Notes: generated from the sequence alone by a model not told the origin. A DNA stretch of 64,000 nucleotides from Bacteroidota bacterium (GCA_020402865.1 JADBYT010000026.1:5001-69000), one strand, 5' to 3'; positions 19,226-28,467 are shown, counted from the stretch's first letter. Numbers and translations are program-made.

Positions 19226-19296
19226 CAATGCCCGCAAACAGCAATCGCCTCAGAACAGGATCTGAGGCTTTGGGCTAATTGTCTGATAATGAATAA

Positions 19297-20448
19297 TCAG
19301 GAATGAATTGAGACGAATTCGCCCGGCGTTTTTCCGGTTTGCGCGCGGAAAACACGGTTAAATGTGGCCTTTGAATTGAAGCCGGCATCGAGCGCGATGG
19401 CCAGCAGTGTATGTTGTTTGTGCTGCCCGTTTTCGATTTGCCGCATTACCTCTTTTACCCGGTATGCATTAACAAATGCCTGAAAGGTTTGCCCGGTGCC
19501 ACGGTTAATGGTGGAAGAAACCAGTTTGGCCGGCTGGTTAAGTTGCCGCGCCAGTTGATAAAGTGATAATTCGGGATTGAGAAACGGTTTTTCGGTTTCC
19601 ATCAGGCTGATGATTCCGGCCAGCAGTTCTTCATTGACCCGCAGCGGTTCGGTTTTATCTGCAGCCGGAATATCCATATCCACCACCAACCCCGGCTCAT
19701 CTTCCAAAAGCTGCGGCAACGTTTCAGTTTGCACATGTGTGTGTATTACCGAAATCTGGTTTTGTCTGATACTGAACCAGCACACACCGAGCAACATAAT
19801 TCCCTTTACAAGATCAGAAGGAAGAATAATACTGTTTATTCCGGTAATTTGCTGCGCAATGCGCCAGCCGGCACCGGCTACCAACAGCAGGAAAACCCCG
19901 GTTAACAGTTTGCGTAATGCGGAAAGCGAAATCTTATCTGTATCCGAAAACTGGTTTTCCACCCGCTTTTTCCAACGCACCAGCTGTAATAGCGATAAAA
20001 TGAGGTAGCCGGTAAGCTGTAACTGATAAATCCAGAAATACACCTGATTCCAATACCATTCAATTTTCTGCCAGAGCTGCCATTTGGCCTCCACATCAAG
20101 CGAAAAAGCATAGCATTCGAACAGAAACACGAAAGCAACCGGCAGCAGATGAAAGGCAATGAACAGCTTTTTGCCACCGGTAAGTTTATGCACATACCAC
20201 CAAAGCAGCGGCCCGATTGCAAAACGCAGACTTACGGGCAAGAAGTACAGTTGCGGATTTGCATCATACACACCACCCGCCAGCAAGAGATTATGAAACA
20301 GGCCGCCCGCCACAACCAGCTGCACCGCGGCAAGAATACGGTTTGCTGCTTTATTGCTTTTGTTTAAAAGGAGCACAGGTACCGAGAGTAAACCGGCGGC
20401 AATTACAAGAAGTAAAAAAACAGTTTCTGTATGTAAGGATAATGTCAT
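19297..20448 (-). CDS. AraC-family regulator with membrane-embedded sensor domain
   Basis: 383 residues. The N-terminal 230 residues hold about seven hydrophobic segments (TVFLLLVIAAGLLSVPVLLL, ILAAVQLVVAGGLFHNLLL, LLPVAFVFLFECYAF and others). The C-terminal 100 residues are an AraC DNA-binding domain with two helix-turn-helix motifs (LSLYQLARQLNQPAKLVSSTI; LLAIALDAGFNSKATFNRVF) and the family ending GKTPGEF. Such membrane-bound AraC proteins are common in Bacteroidota; signal and target are unknown. No partner gene adjoins it. Confidence 0.85.
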   Translation of the reverse strand: MTLSLHTETVFLLLVIAAGLLSVPVLLLNKSNKAANRILAAVQLVVAGGLFHNLLLAGGVYDANPQLYFLPVSLRFAIGPLLWWYVHKLTGGKKLFIAFHLLPVAFVFLFECYAFSLDVEAKWQLWQKIEWYWNQVYFWIYQLQLTGYLILSLLQLVRWKKRVENQFSDTDKISLSALRKLLTGVFLLLVAGAGWRIAQQITGINSIILPSDLVKGIMLLGVCWFSIRQNQISVIHTHVQTETLPQLLEDEPGLVVDMDIPAADKTEPLRVNEELLAGIISLMETEKPFLNPELSLYQLARQLNQPAKLVSSTINRGTGQTFQAFVNAYRVKEVMRQIENGQHKQHTLLAIALDAGFNSKATFNRVFRAQTGKTPGEFVSIHS

Positions 20449-20767
20449 GTGCGGCCAAATTACTCATACCATCCGAATTAATATACACCCTACCCGCACG
20501 TGTAAGGCTGAACGTCTGTTGAAAAGTAAACAGCCTTAAAATTGGAGCAGATATGAAATTTGAAATACTTTCGCGGCCTTGAATTGAATCGTACAATTTA
20601 TTTTTTACTTGTTTATCACTTGAAAAGATGGTTACTCAAAGACGAAAGATGCACAGCGAGACGAAAAAATAATCCATTGTAAATTATTGGGTTAGGCCTT
20701 AAGGGCTGAGGAAAGAGTGTTGAATTTTTAAAAAAAATTGTTTCCTTATGGGGAAACTTGTAATTTT
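20449..20767. other. 319-base intergenic stretch with an unassigned + strand promoter
   Basis: Between the AraC gene and the toxin gene there is no clear protein gene. A TTG (20542-20544) - 21 bases - TACTTTCG (20566-20573) promoter-like pair reads to the right, with predicted +1 near 20580, about 190 bases before the toxin start. A 14-codon reading frame (20628-20672, MVTQRRKMHSETKK) lies downstream. It could be a long toxin leader, a small RNA or a tiny peptide; nothing here decides between them. Confidence 0.3.
20740..20757. promoter_or_regulatory. Palindrome upstream of the toxin-antitoxin pair (candidate operator)
   Basis: GTTTCC (20740-20745) and GGAAAC (20752-20757) form an inverted repeat with a 6-base centre, ending ten bases before the toxin start. 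Position and symmetry fit autoregulation by the HTH antitoxin. Confidence 0.45.
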
Positions 20768-21109
20768 ATGGAGAAAAGGAAGTTCAGGGTGGAGTTTCTG
20801 GATGAAGCTGCCTCATTTTTGGAATCTTTGGACAGGAAGGCGCGGGCAAAGATTATTTACAACATTACAAAAGCGCAGTATGCAAACGACCAGGAATTAT
20901 TTAAAAAGCTAACGGATGAAGTCTGGGAGTTCAGAACACTGTATAACCAAACCTGCTACCGGATGTTTGCCTTCTGGGATAAGCGAAACGGGACAGATAC
21001 GGTGGTTATTGCTACACACGGCATGGTAAAGAAAACAATGAAAGTGCCCGGTGGAGAAATAGACAGGACTGTGCGCTGGATGCGTGTTTATTTTGAGAAG
21101 AATAAATAA
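20768..21109 (+). CDS. higB: RelE/ParE-superfamily toxin (HigB/Gp49-like)
   Basis: 113 residues. Seen: FRVEFLDEAASFLESL, KLTDEVWEFRTLYNQTCYRMFAFWD and VVIATHGMVKKTMKVPGGEI, the pattern of Gp49-like HigB toxins, which are ribosome-dependent mRNA nucleases in studied members. It lies directly before an XRE-type antitoxin gene (58-base gap); toxin-first order is the HigBA arrangement. ATG 20768 was chosen over an in-frame TTG at 20738, which would overlap the palindrome. Activity is inferred only. Confidence 0.75.
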   Translation: MEKRKFRVEFLDEAASFLESLDRKARAKIIYNITKAQYANDQELFKKLTDEVWEFRTLYNQTCYRMFAFWDKRNGTDTVVIATHGMVKKTMKVPGGEIDRTVRWMRVYFEKNK

Positions 21110-21167
21110 CACGTACAGATTCTGCACAATAACTAAGAATGACAGTTTGAATTAACTATACATTGAA

Positions 21168-21467
21168 ATGGCAAAATTGAAAACTCATACCCTCGAAGCA
21201 ATTACCGATAAATATATTGGTAAGCGGGGCACTGTGCGTCGTGAAGTATTCGAATACGAGCTTCGTCTTGATCTGCTTGGTCAGGCGGTGCGCGATGCGC
21301 GTAAAAAGCGCAATCTTACACAGGAAGAACTCGGGCGTCTGGTGGGCGTGCAAAAGGCACAGATTTCGAAAATTGAAAACAGTACGAAGGATGTGCGTCT
21401 GGAAACGATTATGAAAGTATTTGCTGCATTGGATGCTCAGGTGAGTTTTGTGGTGAAACTGGCCTGA
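21168..21467 (+). CDS. higA: XRE-family antitoxin (HigA-like)
   Basis: 99 residues. The C-terminal half is a lambda-repressor-type HTH: LGQAVRDARKKRNLTQEELG, VGVQKAQISKIENSTKD, RLETIMKVFAAL. The first 45 residues (THTLEAITDKYIGKRGTVRREVFE) resemble the N-terminal segment of antitoxins paired with Gp49 toxins. Expected to neutralise the neighbouring toxin and to bind the palindrome at 20740-20757. Confidence 0.75.
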   Translation: MAKLKTHTLEAITDKYIGKRGTVRREVFEYELRLDLLGQAVRDARKKRNLTQEELGRLVGVQKAQISKIENSTKDVRLETIMKVFAALDAQVSFVVKLA

Positions 21468-21534
21468 TTTTCAGCACAGAAACTTATTCACACGGTGTTG
21501 ATTTTTACTTGTGCGGCGGCGGGCTCCGGGCGCT

Positions 21535-21542
21535 TACCTTTG
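21535..21542 (+). promoter_or_regulatory. Promoter -7 element TACCTTTG for tex
   Basis: Exact TAnnTTTG match with a TTG at 21509-21511 (spacing 23). Predicted leader to the ATG at 21566 is about 17 nt. It excludes an in-frame upstream start at 21509. Confidence 0.65.
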
Positions 21543-21565
21543 CGGCTCAACCATATTCATTTTAC

Positions 21566-23842
21566 ATGTCATCAGAAGTTTTAGACCGCCTGCTGATCCG
21601 TAAGCTGGCTGCGCAGATGGGTGTGCAGCCGGGGCAGGTAAGCGCCACAGTTACCTTGCTTGATGAGGGTGCCACAGTACCTTTTGTTTCGCGCTACCGG
21701 AAGGAGATGACGGGCAGTCTCGACGAAGTGCAGATTGCGGCTGTGCGCGATGGTATTGCACTTTTGCGCAGTACCGAACAGCGCCGCGCATTTATTCTCG
21801 AAACCATAGAAGGGCAGGGGAAACTTACTGATGAACTTCGCGGCAAAATTGAAGCGGCAGAAACCATGCTTCAGCTTGAAGATTTATATCTGCCTTACAA
21901 GCCCAAGCGCAAAACACGTGCTACCGTGGCCCGCGAAAAAGGGCTGGAGCCGCTGGCGCTGATGCTGCTTGAGCAAACCAATTTTGATGTGGATGCCGAA
22001 GCCGCAAAGTATATTGATGCTTCAAAAGAGGTGAACGACTCAGATGAGGCGCTGGACGGTGCACGTGATATTCTTGCCGAGATGTTCAGCGAAGATGCTT
22101 CGGCGCGCGAAAGTTTGCGTAAACTTTTCCGCGAGGAGGCACTGGTCCGAAGCCGTGTGGTAGCAGGCAAAGAGGAAGCCGGCGAAAAATTCCGCGACTA
22201 TTTCGAGTGGGATGAAAAACTCATGCAGTGCCCCTCGCACCGTATGCTGGCCATGCGTCGCGGCGAAAACGAAGGCGTGCTCATGCTTGATATTGCGCCC
22301 GATGCCGACCACGCCATCGAACTGCTTGAAAAGCTGTTTGTGAAAGCACGCAACAAAGCGGCCGATCATGTAAAAGCGGCTATCAGCGGCTCATACAAAC
22401 GCCTGCTTCAACCCTCGCTCGAAACCGAATTCCGTCAGCTTACCAAAGAAGCGGCCGACATCAAAGCCATTGAAGTGTTTGCGCAAAACCTGCGCGAACT
22501 GCTGCTGGCCTCGCCGCTGGGGCAAAAAGCCATTCTTGCCATCGACCCCGGCTTCCGCACAGGCTGCAAAGTAGTGGCGCTCGACCGGCAGGGCAAGCTG
22601 CTCGATAATGATGTAATCTTCCCGCATCAGTCGCAACGCGAAAAACAGGAAGCGGAAGACACACTCTTCCGCATGCTGGCCAAACATAATATCGAAGCCA
22701 TTGCCATTGGCAACGGCACCGCCGGCCGCGAAACCGAAGAGTTTGTGCGAAGCATTGCCGAACTGCCCAAAGAAATTGCGGTGGTAATGGTAAACGAAAG
22801 CGGCGCATCCATTTACTCGGCGTCTGATGTGGCCCGCGAAGAATTTCCCACATACGACGTTACCGTGCGCGGAGCCGTGTCTATTGGCCGCCGTCTGGCC
22901 GATCCGCTGGCCGAACTCGTGAAGATTGATCCAAAGTCAATTGGCGTGGGGCAATATCAGCACGATGTGGATCAGCCCATGCTGAAGAAGAAACTCGACG
23001 AAGTGGTGGAAAGCTGTGTAAACGGCGTGGGCGTAGAGCTTAACACCGCCAGCAAACAGCTTCTGGCCTACGTATCGGGCATTGGTTCGGCGCTGGCTAA
23101 AAATATTGTGGAATACCGCAATGAAAACGGCCCGTTCCGCTCACGCAAAGACCTGCTTGATGTGCCGCGCCTCGGCGAAAAAGCTTTTGAGCAGGCAGCC
23201 GGCTTTTTACGCATACGCGGCGGCAAACATCCGCTCGACAGCTCGGCGGTGCATCCTGAGTCGTACCACATTGTAGAGCAAATGGCCAAAGACCTCGGCT
23301 GCGAACTTGCTGATTTGCTCGGTGATAAAGAGCTGCGCAAAAAAATCGAGCTCAAAAAGTATGTAAGCGATACCGTAGGACTTCCTACTCTCACCGACAT
23401 CATCGCCGAGCTTGACAAACCCGGCCGCGATCCGCGCAAAGAATTTGAAGTGTTCAAATTTGAAGAAGGTGTGAGCGAAATCAAACACCTGCGCGAAGGT
23501 ATGCGCCTGCCCGGTATCGTAACCAACGTCACCAACTTCGGGGCGTTTGTAGATATTGGCGTGCATCAGGACGGGCTTGTACACATCAGCCAGCTGGCAG
23601 ATACGTTTGTGGACGATCCGAACCGTGTGGTGAAAGCCGGTCAGAAAGTGATGGTGACTGTGGTGGAGGTTGATGAAAAACGCAAACGTATTGCGCTGTC
23701 AATGAAAGGCGAAAAGCCGGCAGCTAAATCACCTCCCGCAAAACCGCAAATCAAACAAACACCTCCACCTGCCGGGAAGAAAAAAGACAAGGGCAACGAC
23801 TGGCAGGATCAGCTGGAAGCGCTGAAGAATAAGTTTAAATAA
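21566..23842 (+). CDS. tex: Tex-family RNA-binding transcription accessory protein
   Basis: 758 residues. In order: N-terminal helical region (VTLLDEGATVPFVSRYRKEMTG, LEDLYLPYKPKRKT), a YqgF/RNase H-like domain (ILAIDPGFRTGCKVVALD, AIGNGTAGRETEEFV), helix-hairpin-helix motifs (VGVELNTASKQLLAYVSGIG; FRSRKDLLDVPRLGEKAFEQ), an S1 domain (GIVTNVTNFGAFVDIGVHQD, GLVHISQL) and a Lys/Pro-rich tail. Tex binds nucleic acid and affects transcription and ribosome-linked processes; its exact role is unsettled. The gene is monocistronic with a clear terminator. Confidence 0.95.
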   Translation: MSSEVLDRLLIRKLAAQMGVQPGQVSATVTLLDEGATVPFVSRYRKEMTGSLDEVQIAAVRDGIALLRSTEQRRAFILETIEGQGKLTDELRGKIEAAETMLQLEDLYLPYKPKRKTRATVAREKGLEPLALMLLEQTNFDVDAEAAKYIDASKEVNDSDEALDGARDILAEMFSEDASARESLRKLFREEALVRSRVVAGKEEAGEKFRDYFEWDEKLMQCPSHRMLAMRRGENEGVLMLDIAPDADHAIELLEKLFVKARNKAADHVKAAISGSYKRLLQPSLETEFRQLTKEAADIKAIEVFAQNLRELLLASPLGQKAILAIDPGFRTGCKVVALDRQGKLLDNDVIFPHQSQREKQEAEDTLFRMLAKHNIEAIAIGNGTAGRETEEFVRSIAELPKEIAVVMVNESGASIYSASDVAREEFPTYDVTVRGAVSIGRRLADPLAELVKIDPKSIGVGQYQHDVDQPMLKKKLDEVVESCVNGVGVELNTASKQLLAYVSGIGSALAKNIVEYRNENGPFRSRKDLLDVPRLGEKAFEQAAGFLRIRGGKHPLDSSAVHPESYHIVEQMAKDLGCELADLLGDKELRKKIELKKYVSDTVGLPTLTDIIAELDKPGRDPRKEFEVFKFEEGVSEIKHLREGMRLPGIVTNVTNFGAFVDIGVHQDGLVHISQLADTFVDDPNRVVKAGQKVMVTVVEVDEKRKRIALSMKGEKPAAKSPPAKPQIKQTPPPAGKKKDKGNDWQDQLEALKNKFK

Positions 23843-23845
23843 CAC

Positions 23846-23873
23846 AAAGCGGAGCAAGTCTCCGCTTTTTTTA
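23846..23873. terminator. Terminator after tex
   Basis: Stem AAAGCGGAG (23846-23854) with CTCCGCTTT (23860-23868), 5-base loop, T7 tract. It overlaps the 3' end of the convergent gene by two bases. Confidence 0.85.
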
Positions 23874-25199
23874 TTGCACAATGAATTTGTGATTAGTTTG
23901 CAAGCCCGATGAATAGGTTATCGTAGCCACATAGTGGCCCGGAGGAAGCGCGTTCAGGCTGAGTTCGGTTGCGTTTGTTCCGTTTATACGTGCTGTGTTT
24001 ACAACACGGCCTGAAATGTCGCGGAGGGTAATTGCAGAAAGTGTTTCGTTTGAGCGTATGTAAATTACATCGGTTGCGGGAACCGGGTAAATTAGCGTAT
24101 GTGGTGTGATGGAATACGCCTGATGGCTAAAGCCGGTATAAAATGTACTTCGTGCAAGACCAATATCCCACGAGTAATTGGTGAGATTGGGAAACACGGT
24201 GCTGTCGCGTCCGGTGTAATACATGAACAACTCGCCGGTTTGAGCATTGTACATTACGCCCGGATGTGCAGCCCAGTAGCGATCCCAGCTGCCCGGACCG
24301 CCAAGCGGTAATACAGGGTTGCCCACATATTTAATCCAGTTAATGCCATCAGTAGAATGAGCCAGACCGGTAGTGAAATTTTCAATTGTCCAGCTGTTAA
24401 TCATCGAATACCACATGTAATATTGGTTGCCGATTTTGAGTACTGACGGTTCGGCCACGGCAGCCGAATCGGGGCTGTAGCCTGCACCCGCAACCAGCAC
24501 AGGATTGGGATATTTTGTCCAGTTAATCCCATCGGTAGAGGTGGCGTAACCGATGTTTCCCTTTCCGTCGGTAGGCTGATTGTTTGGGTAGCCATCGGGT
24601 GAGGCGAACCAGAGCTTGAGTGTATCCCCATCGCGCAGCACACTTACGTTTGAAATAAGCAGGTTGTTCCAGTCGCTTGCTGTTCCGGCGGTGAGCACGG
24701 GATTTCCGGCATACTTTGTCCAGTTTATTCCGTTGGGTGAAGTGGCGTAGCAAATTTTGTAATTCCCTGCACTGAGCGATGTGTCGTTCTGTTTTCCGGC
24801 ATACCACATGCGGTATCGTTCGGCGGGAGGTGCGGCAGTATCATAAATTACATTGGCGGTTTCCACGCCCCAGTGGTCGGGCGCATTTACGTTGCTGCTG
24901 CTGCGGTCGAGCACCGGATTGGCTGCAAATTCATTCCAGCTTATACCATCCAGCGACCAGGCATAGCCGATTCGGACATGTACCACAGTATCACCGGGCG
25001 AAAGCCAGCCAGCCCCTGAATACCAGAGTTTAAACGTGTCATTGACAAGCAACGCACAGGCATCGGCTGTGGCCACGCCATCCCAGTTCGGGTACACCGC
25101 TGAGCGGGGCAGCACAGGCAGGGCCTGTTTTATCCAGTTAAACTGAGCCTGCAAGGCCAGTGAAACCATACAAAGTAAACAGACGAAAACCGGCTTCAT
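23871..25199 (-). CDS. Secreted beta-propeller protein with T9SS C-terminal sorting tail
   Basis: 442 residues. Signal peptide ends ...LALQA. At least four repeats of the form DGINWTKY-GNPVL (SLDGISWNEFAANPVL, PNGINWTKYAGNPVL, TDGINWTKYPNPVL, TDGINWIKYVGNPVL) separated by YRMWYAG, LKLWFAS, YYMWYS and LFMYYTG strands indicate a five-bladed propeller like glycoside hydrolase families 43/32/130. No convincing catalytic triad was found, so enzyme activity is uncertain. The last 75 residues (IYPVPATDVIYI, ITLRDISGRVV, LPPGHYVATI, HKFIVQ) form a type A T9SS sorting domain. GTG 25205 would add two residues. Confidence 0.75.
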   Translation of the reverse strand: MKPVFVCLLCMVSLALQAQFNWIKQALPVLPRSAVYPNWDGVATADACALLVNDTFKLWYSGAGWLSPGDTVVHVRIGYAWSLDGISWNEFAANPVLDRSSSNVNAPDHWGVETANVIYDTAAPPAERYRMWYAGKQNDTSLSAGNYKICYATSPNGINWTKYAGNPVLTAGTASDWNNLLISNVSVLRDGDTLKLWFASPDGYPNNQPTDGKGNIGYATSTDGINWTKYPNPVLVAGAGYSPDSAAVAEPSVLKIGNQYYMWYSMINSWTIENFTTGLAHSTDGINWIKYVGNPVLPLGGPGSWDRYWAAHPGVMYNAQTGELFMYYTGRDSTVFPNLTNYSWDIGLARSTFYTGFSHQAYSITPHTLIYPVPATDVIYIRSNETLSAITLRDISGRVVNTARINGTNATELSLNALPPGHYVATITYSSGLQTNHKFIVQ

Positions 25200-25248
25200 G
25201 TTCACAATTTACAAATCATTTATTCAAACTCACCGCAAACATTTCTCC

Positions 25249-25256
25249 TATCTTTA
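25249..25256 (+). promoter_or_regulatory. Candidate -7 element TATCTTTA
   Basis: One mismatch to TAnnTTTG; predicted leader to the ATG at 25281 is about 18 nt. Confidence 0.4.
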
Positions 25257-25280
25257 TCCACATACCCTTAACGTTTGCCG

Positions 25281-26027
25281 ATGAACTTTTTCAGCCGCAT
25301 ATTCAGCAAACCGGATCCGGTAATTGCAGCCGATTTATCAATAGTTGGTGTGGACATGCATTCGCACTTTATTCCGGGTATTGATGACGGAGCCAAAACA
25401 ATGGAAGATACGCTTCAGATGTTGCGCGGCATGCAGGAGTTTGGTTACCGCAAAGTAATTACCACGCCGCACATCATGAGCGATTTTTTCCGCAATACGC
25501 CCGAAATAATTCTTGGCGGACTTGAGCATGTGCGAAAGGCTGCGGCTGCAGATGGATTAAGTCTGGAGATTGATGCCGCGGCAGAGTATTACGATGATTT
25601 TGACCTCGACAAAAAATTAGATCAGGAAAAACTGCTTACGTTCGGTGGCAATTACCTGCTGTTTGAAGTATCGTACCTCAATGAGCCGCAGAATATAAAC
25701 AGTTTGATTTTTCGGTTCATTACAAACGGTTATAAGCCGGTACTGGCTCATCCCGAACGTTATCCGTTCTGGTACCGCCGGCTTGATGTGTTTGAGGAGA
25801 TGAAAGAAAAAGGCGTATTGCTTCAGCTGAACATCAATTCGCTCACCGGGCATTATTCGCCCGATGCAAAAAAAGTAGCCGAGCATCTGATAGATAAAAA
25901 CATGGTTGATTTTCTCGGCAGCGATTGTCATCATGCCGGGCACCAGCAACTCATGCAGCGCGCCGTGCGCACCAAAGCGTTACACAAACTGCTGGGCAGC
26001 GGTCTGCTGCGCAACAACCAGCTTTAA
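25281..26027 (+). CDS. PHP-domain tyrosine-protein phosphatase (CpsB/YwqE-like)
   Basis: 248 residues. Metal-binding motifs of the CpsB group: DMHSHFIPGIDDGA (His27, His29), TTPHIM, a Glu in AAAEYYDD, LAHPERY and LGSDCHH. CpsB-type enzymes dephosphorylate the tyrosine kinase that controls capsule or exopolysaccharide export. No matching Wzz/Wzc-type kinase is in the window, although the sugar cluster at 8179-18065 is close by. The ATG at 25281 is preferred to the in-frame TTG at 25275. The gene is convergent with the receptor gene, with a 7-base gap and no terminator. Confidence 0.88.
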   Translation: MNFFSRIFSKPDPVIAADLSIVGVDMHSHFIPGIDDGAKTMEDTLQMLRGMQEFGYRKVITTPHIMSDFFRNTPEIILGGLEHVRKAAAADGLSLEIDAAAEYYDDFDLDKKLDQEKLLTFGGNYLLFEVSYLNEPQNINSLIFRFITNGYKPVLAHPERYPFWYRRLDVFEEMKEKGVLLQLNINSLTGHYSPDAKKVAEHLIDKNMVDFLGSDCHHAGHQQLMQRAVRTKALHKLLGSGLLRNNQL

Positions 26028-26034
26028 AACCAGA

Positions 26035-28467
26035 TCAGTCTTTCTTTCCGGCACGTTTCTGAATTTCTTCCGATGCACTCTTGTATTGTGTTTTGCGAGC
26101 CGCTTTAGCATTGCCAAAATTATAGCTCACCCGCAGCATCACCCGACGAGATTCCTGTTTGTTGATGAGAAATACATTTTGATTCTGATAATTTACCCGA
26201 ACACGGGTATTTGAAGTATAGAGAATGTCGCTTGCATTCAAACTCGCATTGAGTTTTTTATTGAAGAATGATTTTGAAACACCAATATCAAGATAACCCT
26301 GACGCTCAACCTCAAACATTCCATACAACAATCCGGTTTGTAGAAATCCTGAAACCTGGACTTTCCATTCGTTTGGCAGTGAAATAGTATGTTGTTGGTA
26401 AAAATTCCACATTACACTTTGATTGTTCAGTACTCCGCCAAAAAGCTGTGATTGATAATCAAGATAAACACATGATACATTATTTTCAATTATCCACGAC
26501 TTACCGATTGGTACACCAAACCCGAGATTTGCCCAGGCATTGGTAACCTGATTAAGGTTTGTGGTAGTTTGAAATGTAGCACCGGTTGAATCATTTTGAT
26601 CAGTCACATCCATTATGCCATCGAACGTTCTGCTTGCTCCTACAGTAGTAAAAATGAAATCCATAAAACTATGTGTGGCTTCAACCGTATGCGCAATTTC
26701 GGGTTGGAGGTACGGATTACCGACACGGTAAGTAAATTGATCGAGATAGTACAGGAACGGATTCAGGTTTTCGTAATCCGGCCGGTTAATGCGGCGGTTG
26801 TAGGAAAAGTTAACCGTGTTTTTGTCATTAAACTTATGGGTAAAATACAAGCTTGGAAAGAGTTGTGTATAGGTACGCTTCAGATTTTGTCCGGTAGTGG
26901 GCGATTGTCCGTCGGCAGTAGTTTGTTCTACCCGCAATCCGACCTGGATTTGAGTTTTCCCGAAATCGGCAGCACCTTGCGCATAGGCCGCATTTATCTG
27001 CTCTTTATAAATAAACCGGTTTGAGCGGGTCGTGTCGTTTTTCCAGCTTCCGTTATCATAAATATCAAATAAAAGATTGTTATCGGTTTCCACAAAGCTA
27101 CTCTTCAGGCCGGTTTCAATTTTATATTTTTTGCCAATCGGATGTGTGTAATCAACTTGCGCCACGTAAATGTTAATATCGGTTTCGGCCAGGTTTTGCT
27201 GATAAAAAGGTAACCCGATTTCATTTCCCGAATTACCATAAAAGTGAGAGTTGAAATCAGCATGTCCGTAATTCCTGTATCCCAATATATCAGCACTGAC
27301 ATTAAGTTCACGACCTGTTGTATCGAATACATGATTGTACCACAAACCTCCGCGTAAATTGAAGTTTCTGTCGTACATATTGTTCAGCTGCTTCAATACA
27401 AAAGCCGAGTCCTGATTCTCTAATGAAATGTTGGTAACGTTGTCTGTAATGTCGGTTCCGAAGAAATGATTTGTACTTAACTGGATGCCAAAAGTATTTG
27501 CATCATTGGGTTTGAAGTCGAAACCTGTTGTAATTGCATGTGAAAAAGGTTTGTTCTTTTCGGCTGAGTTTTGTTCAAACAATGTTACATCGTTATCATA
27601 CGGTACAGTGCGTTTGATATAGGTTGAATCTAAGCTGTTCCAGTTTGCAAAATCATACCGGGCATAGAAGTTTGCTTTGGGCATTCCGTAATTCATGGAA
27701 AAGCCTGCAGTCTCTTTAAGTACGCGGCCATATCCGGTACCTACGCGAACCCGTCCGTTCAACCCTTGCTGAGTCCCTTTTTTTGTTACAATATTAAGTA
27801 TGCCGGAGTTCCCTTCGGCATCATACTTTGAAGAAGGATTGGTAATAATTTCCACGCGCGACACATCGGCGGCGGGCATATTTTCGAGGAACTGTTTGAG
27901 CTGATCGCCAGCCAGATAAGTGGGTTTCCCATCTACATATACCTGTACCCCTGAGCGTCCTTTCATGGTAATCACTCCGTTTTGATTAACGGTAACGCCC
28001 GGCACTTTCTGAATCAGGTCGAACACGGTGCCGCTCATTCGTACTGGGCTGTTCTCTACATTCATGATCAGCATGTCGGCCTTTTGTACAAACAGTGGTT
28101 GTATGGCAGTTACGGTTACTTCATTCATATTCACTGCAGCACTGAGTGTAATGGCCGGAATGTTTATTTCGGGCGTGGCCGCCTCCACCTCAAAAGGGCC
28201 ATACCAGTTTTTGGCATAGCCGGTGAGCATTGTAGTGAGCAGAAATTTCCCCGGTGCGATACCTTCCATCGCAAAACTCCCGTCGGCAGCCACAATAGCA
28301 CCTTTTACAAGTGATGAATCGTTGGCACTGAGCAGGGTAACTACGGCAAACTCGGCTGGTTGCTGTTCGGCGGTTTGGACTGTCCCTTTAAGTGTAGTGC
28401 CGTTTAAGGCGCCAAAAGCCTGTACATTTAAAAAGCACAGTGATAATAGGAGGAAAACTGATTTCAT
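26035..28467 (-). CDS. TonB-type outer-membrane beta-barrel receptor with N-terminal regulatory-like domain
   Basis: 810 residues. Signal peptide, then a carboxypeptidase-regulatory-like beta-sandwich (TLKGTVQTAEQQPAEFAVV, residues about 22-110), a plug domain (VFDLIQKVPGVTVNQNGV, YVDGKPTYLAGDQLKQFLE, VEIITNPSSKYDAEGNSG), and a large barrel with many aromatic strands (YNRRINRPDYENLNPFLYYL). This is the outer membrane beta-barrel family common in Bacteroidota. No SusD partner adjoins it, so it is not a standard polysaccharide-utilisation pair. Substrate unknown. It is paralogous to the broken gene next to it. A GTAAC-N17-CGTC element lies upstream. Confidence 0.85.
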   Translation of the reverse strand: MKSVFLLLSLCFLNVQAFGALNGTTLKGTVQTAEQQPAEFAVVTLLSANDSSLVKGAIVAADGSFAMEGIAPGKFLLTTMLTGYAKNWYGPFEVEAATPEINIPAITLSAAVNMNEVTVTAIQPLFVQKADMLIMNVENSPVRMSGTVFDLIQKVPGVTVNQNGVITMKGRSGVQVYVDGKPTYLAGDQLKQFLENMPAADVSRVEIITNPSSKYDAEGNSGILNIVTKKGTQQGLNGRVRVGTGYGRVLKETAGFSMNYGMPKANFYARYDFANWNSLDSTYIKRTVPYDNDVTLFEQNSAEKNKPFSHAITTGFDFKPNDANTFGIQLSTNHFFGTDITDNVTNISLENQDSAFVLKQLNNMYDRNFNLRGGLWYNHVFDTTGRELNVSADILGYRNYGHADFNSHFYGNSGNEIGLPFYQQNLAETDINIYVAQVDYTHPIGKKYKIETGLKSSFVETDNNLLFDIYDNGSWKNDTTRSNRFIYKEQINAAYAQGAADFGKTQIQVGLRVEQTTADGQSPTTGQNLKRTYTQLFPSLYFTHKFNDKNTVNFSYNRRINRPDYENLNPFLYYLDQFTYRVGNPYLQPEIAHTVEATHSFMDFIFTTVGASRTFDGIMDVTDQNDSTGATFQTTTNLNQVTNAWANLGFGVPIGKSWIIENNVSCVYLDYQSQLFGGVLNNQSVMWNFYQQHTISLPNEWKVQVSGFLQTGLLYGMFEVERQGYLDIGVSKSFFNKKLNASLNASDILYTSNTRVRVNYQNQNVFLINKQESRRVMLRVSYNFGNAKAARKTQYKSASEEIQKRAGKKD

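Noticed and set aside
19247-19268. Inverted repeat GCCTCAGA/TCTGAGGC as a terminator for the AraC gene
   Set aside because: A clean 8-bp stem, but there is no T tract on the minus strand, so a terminator cannot be claimed.
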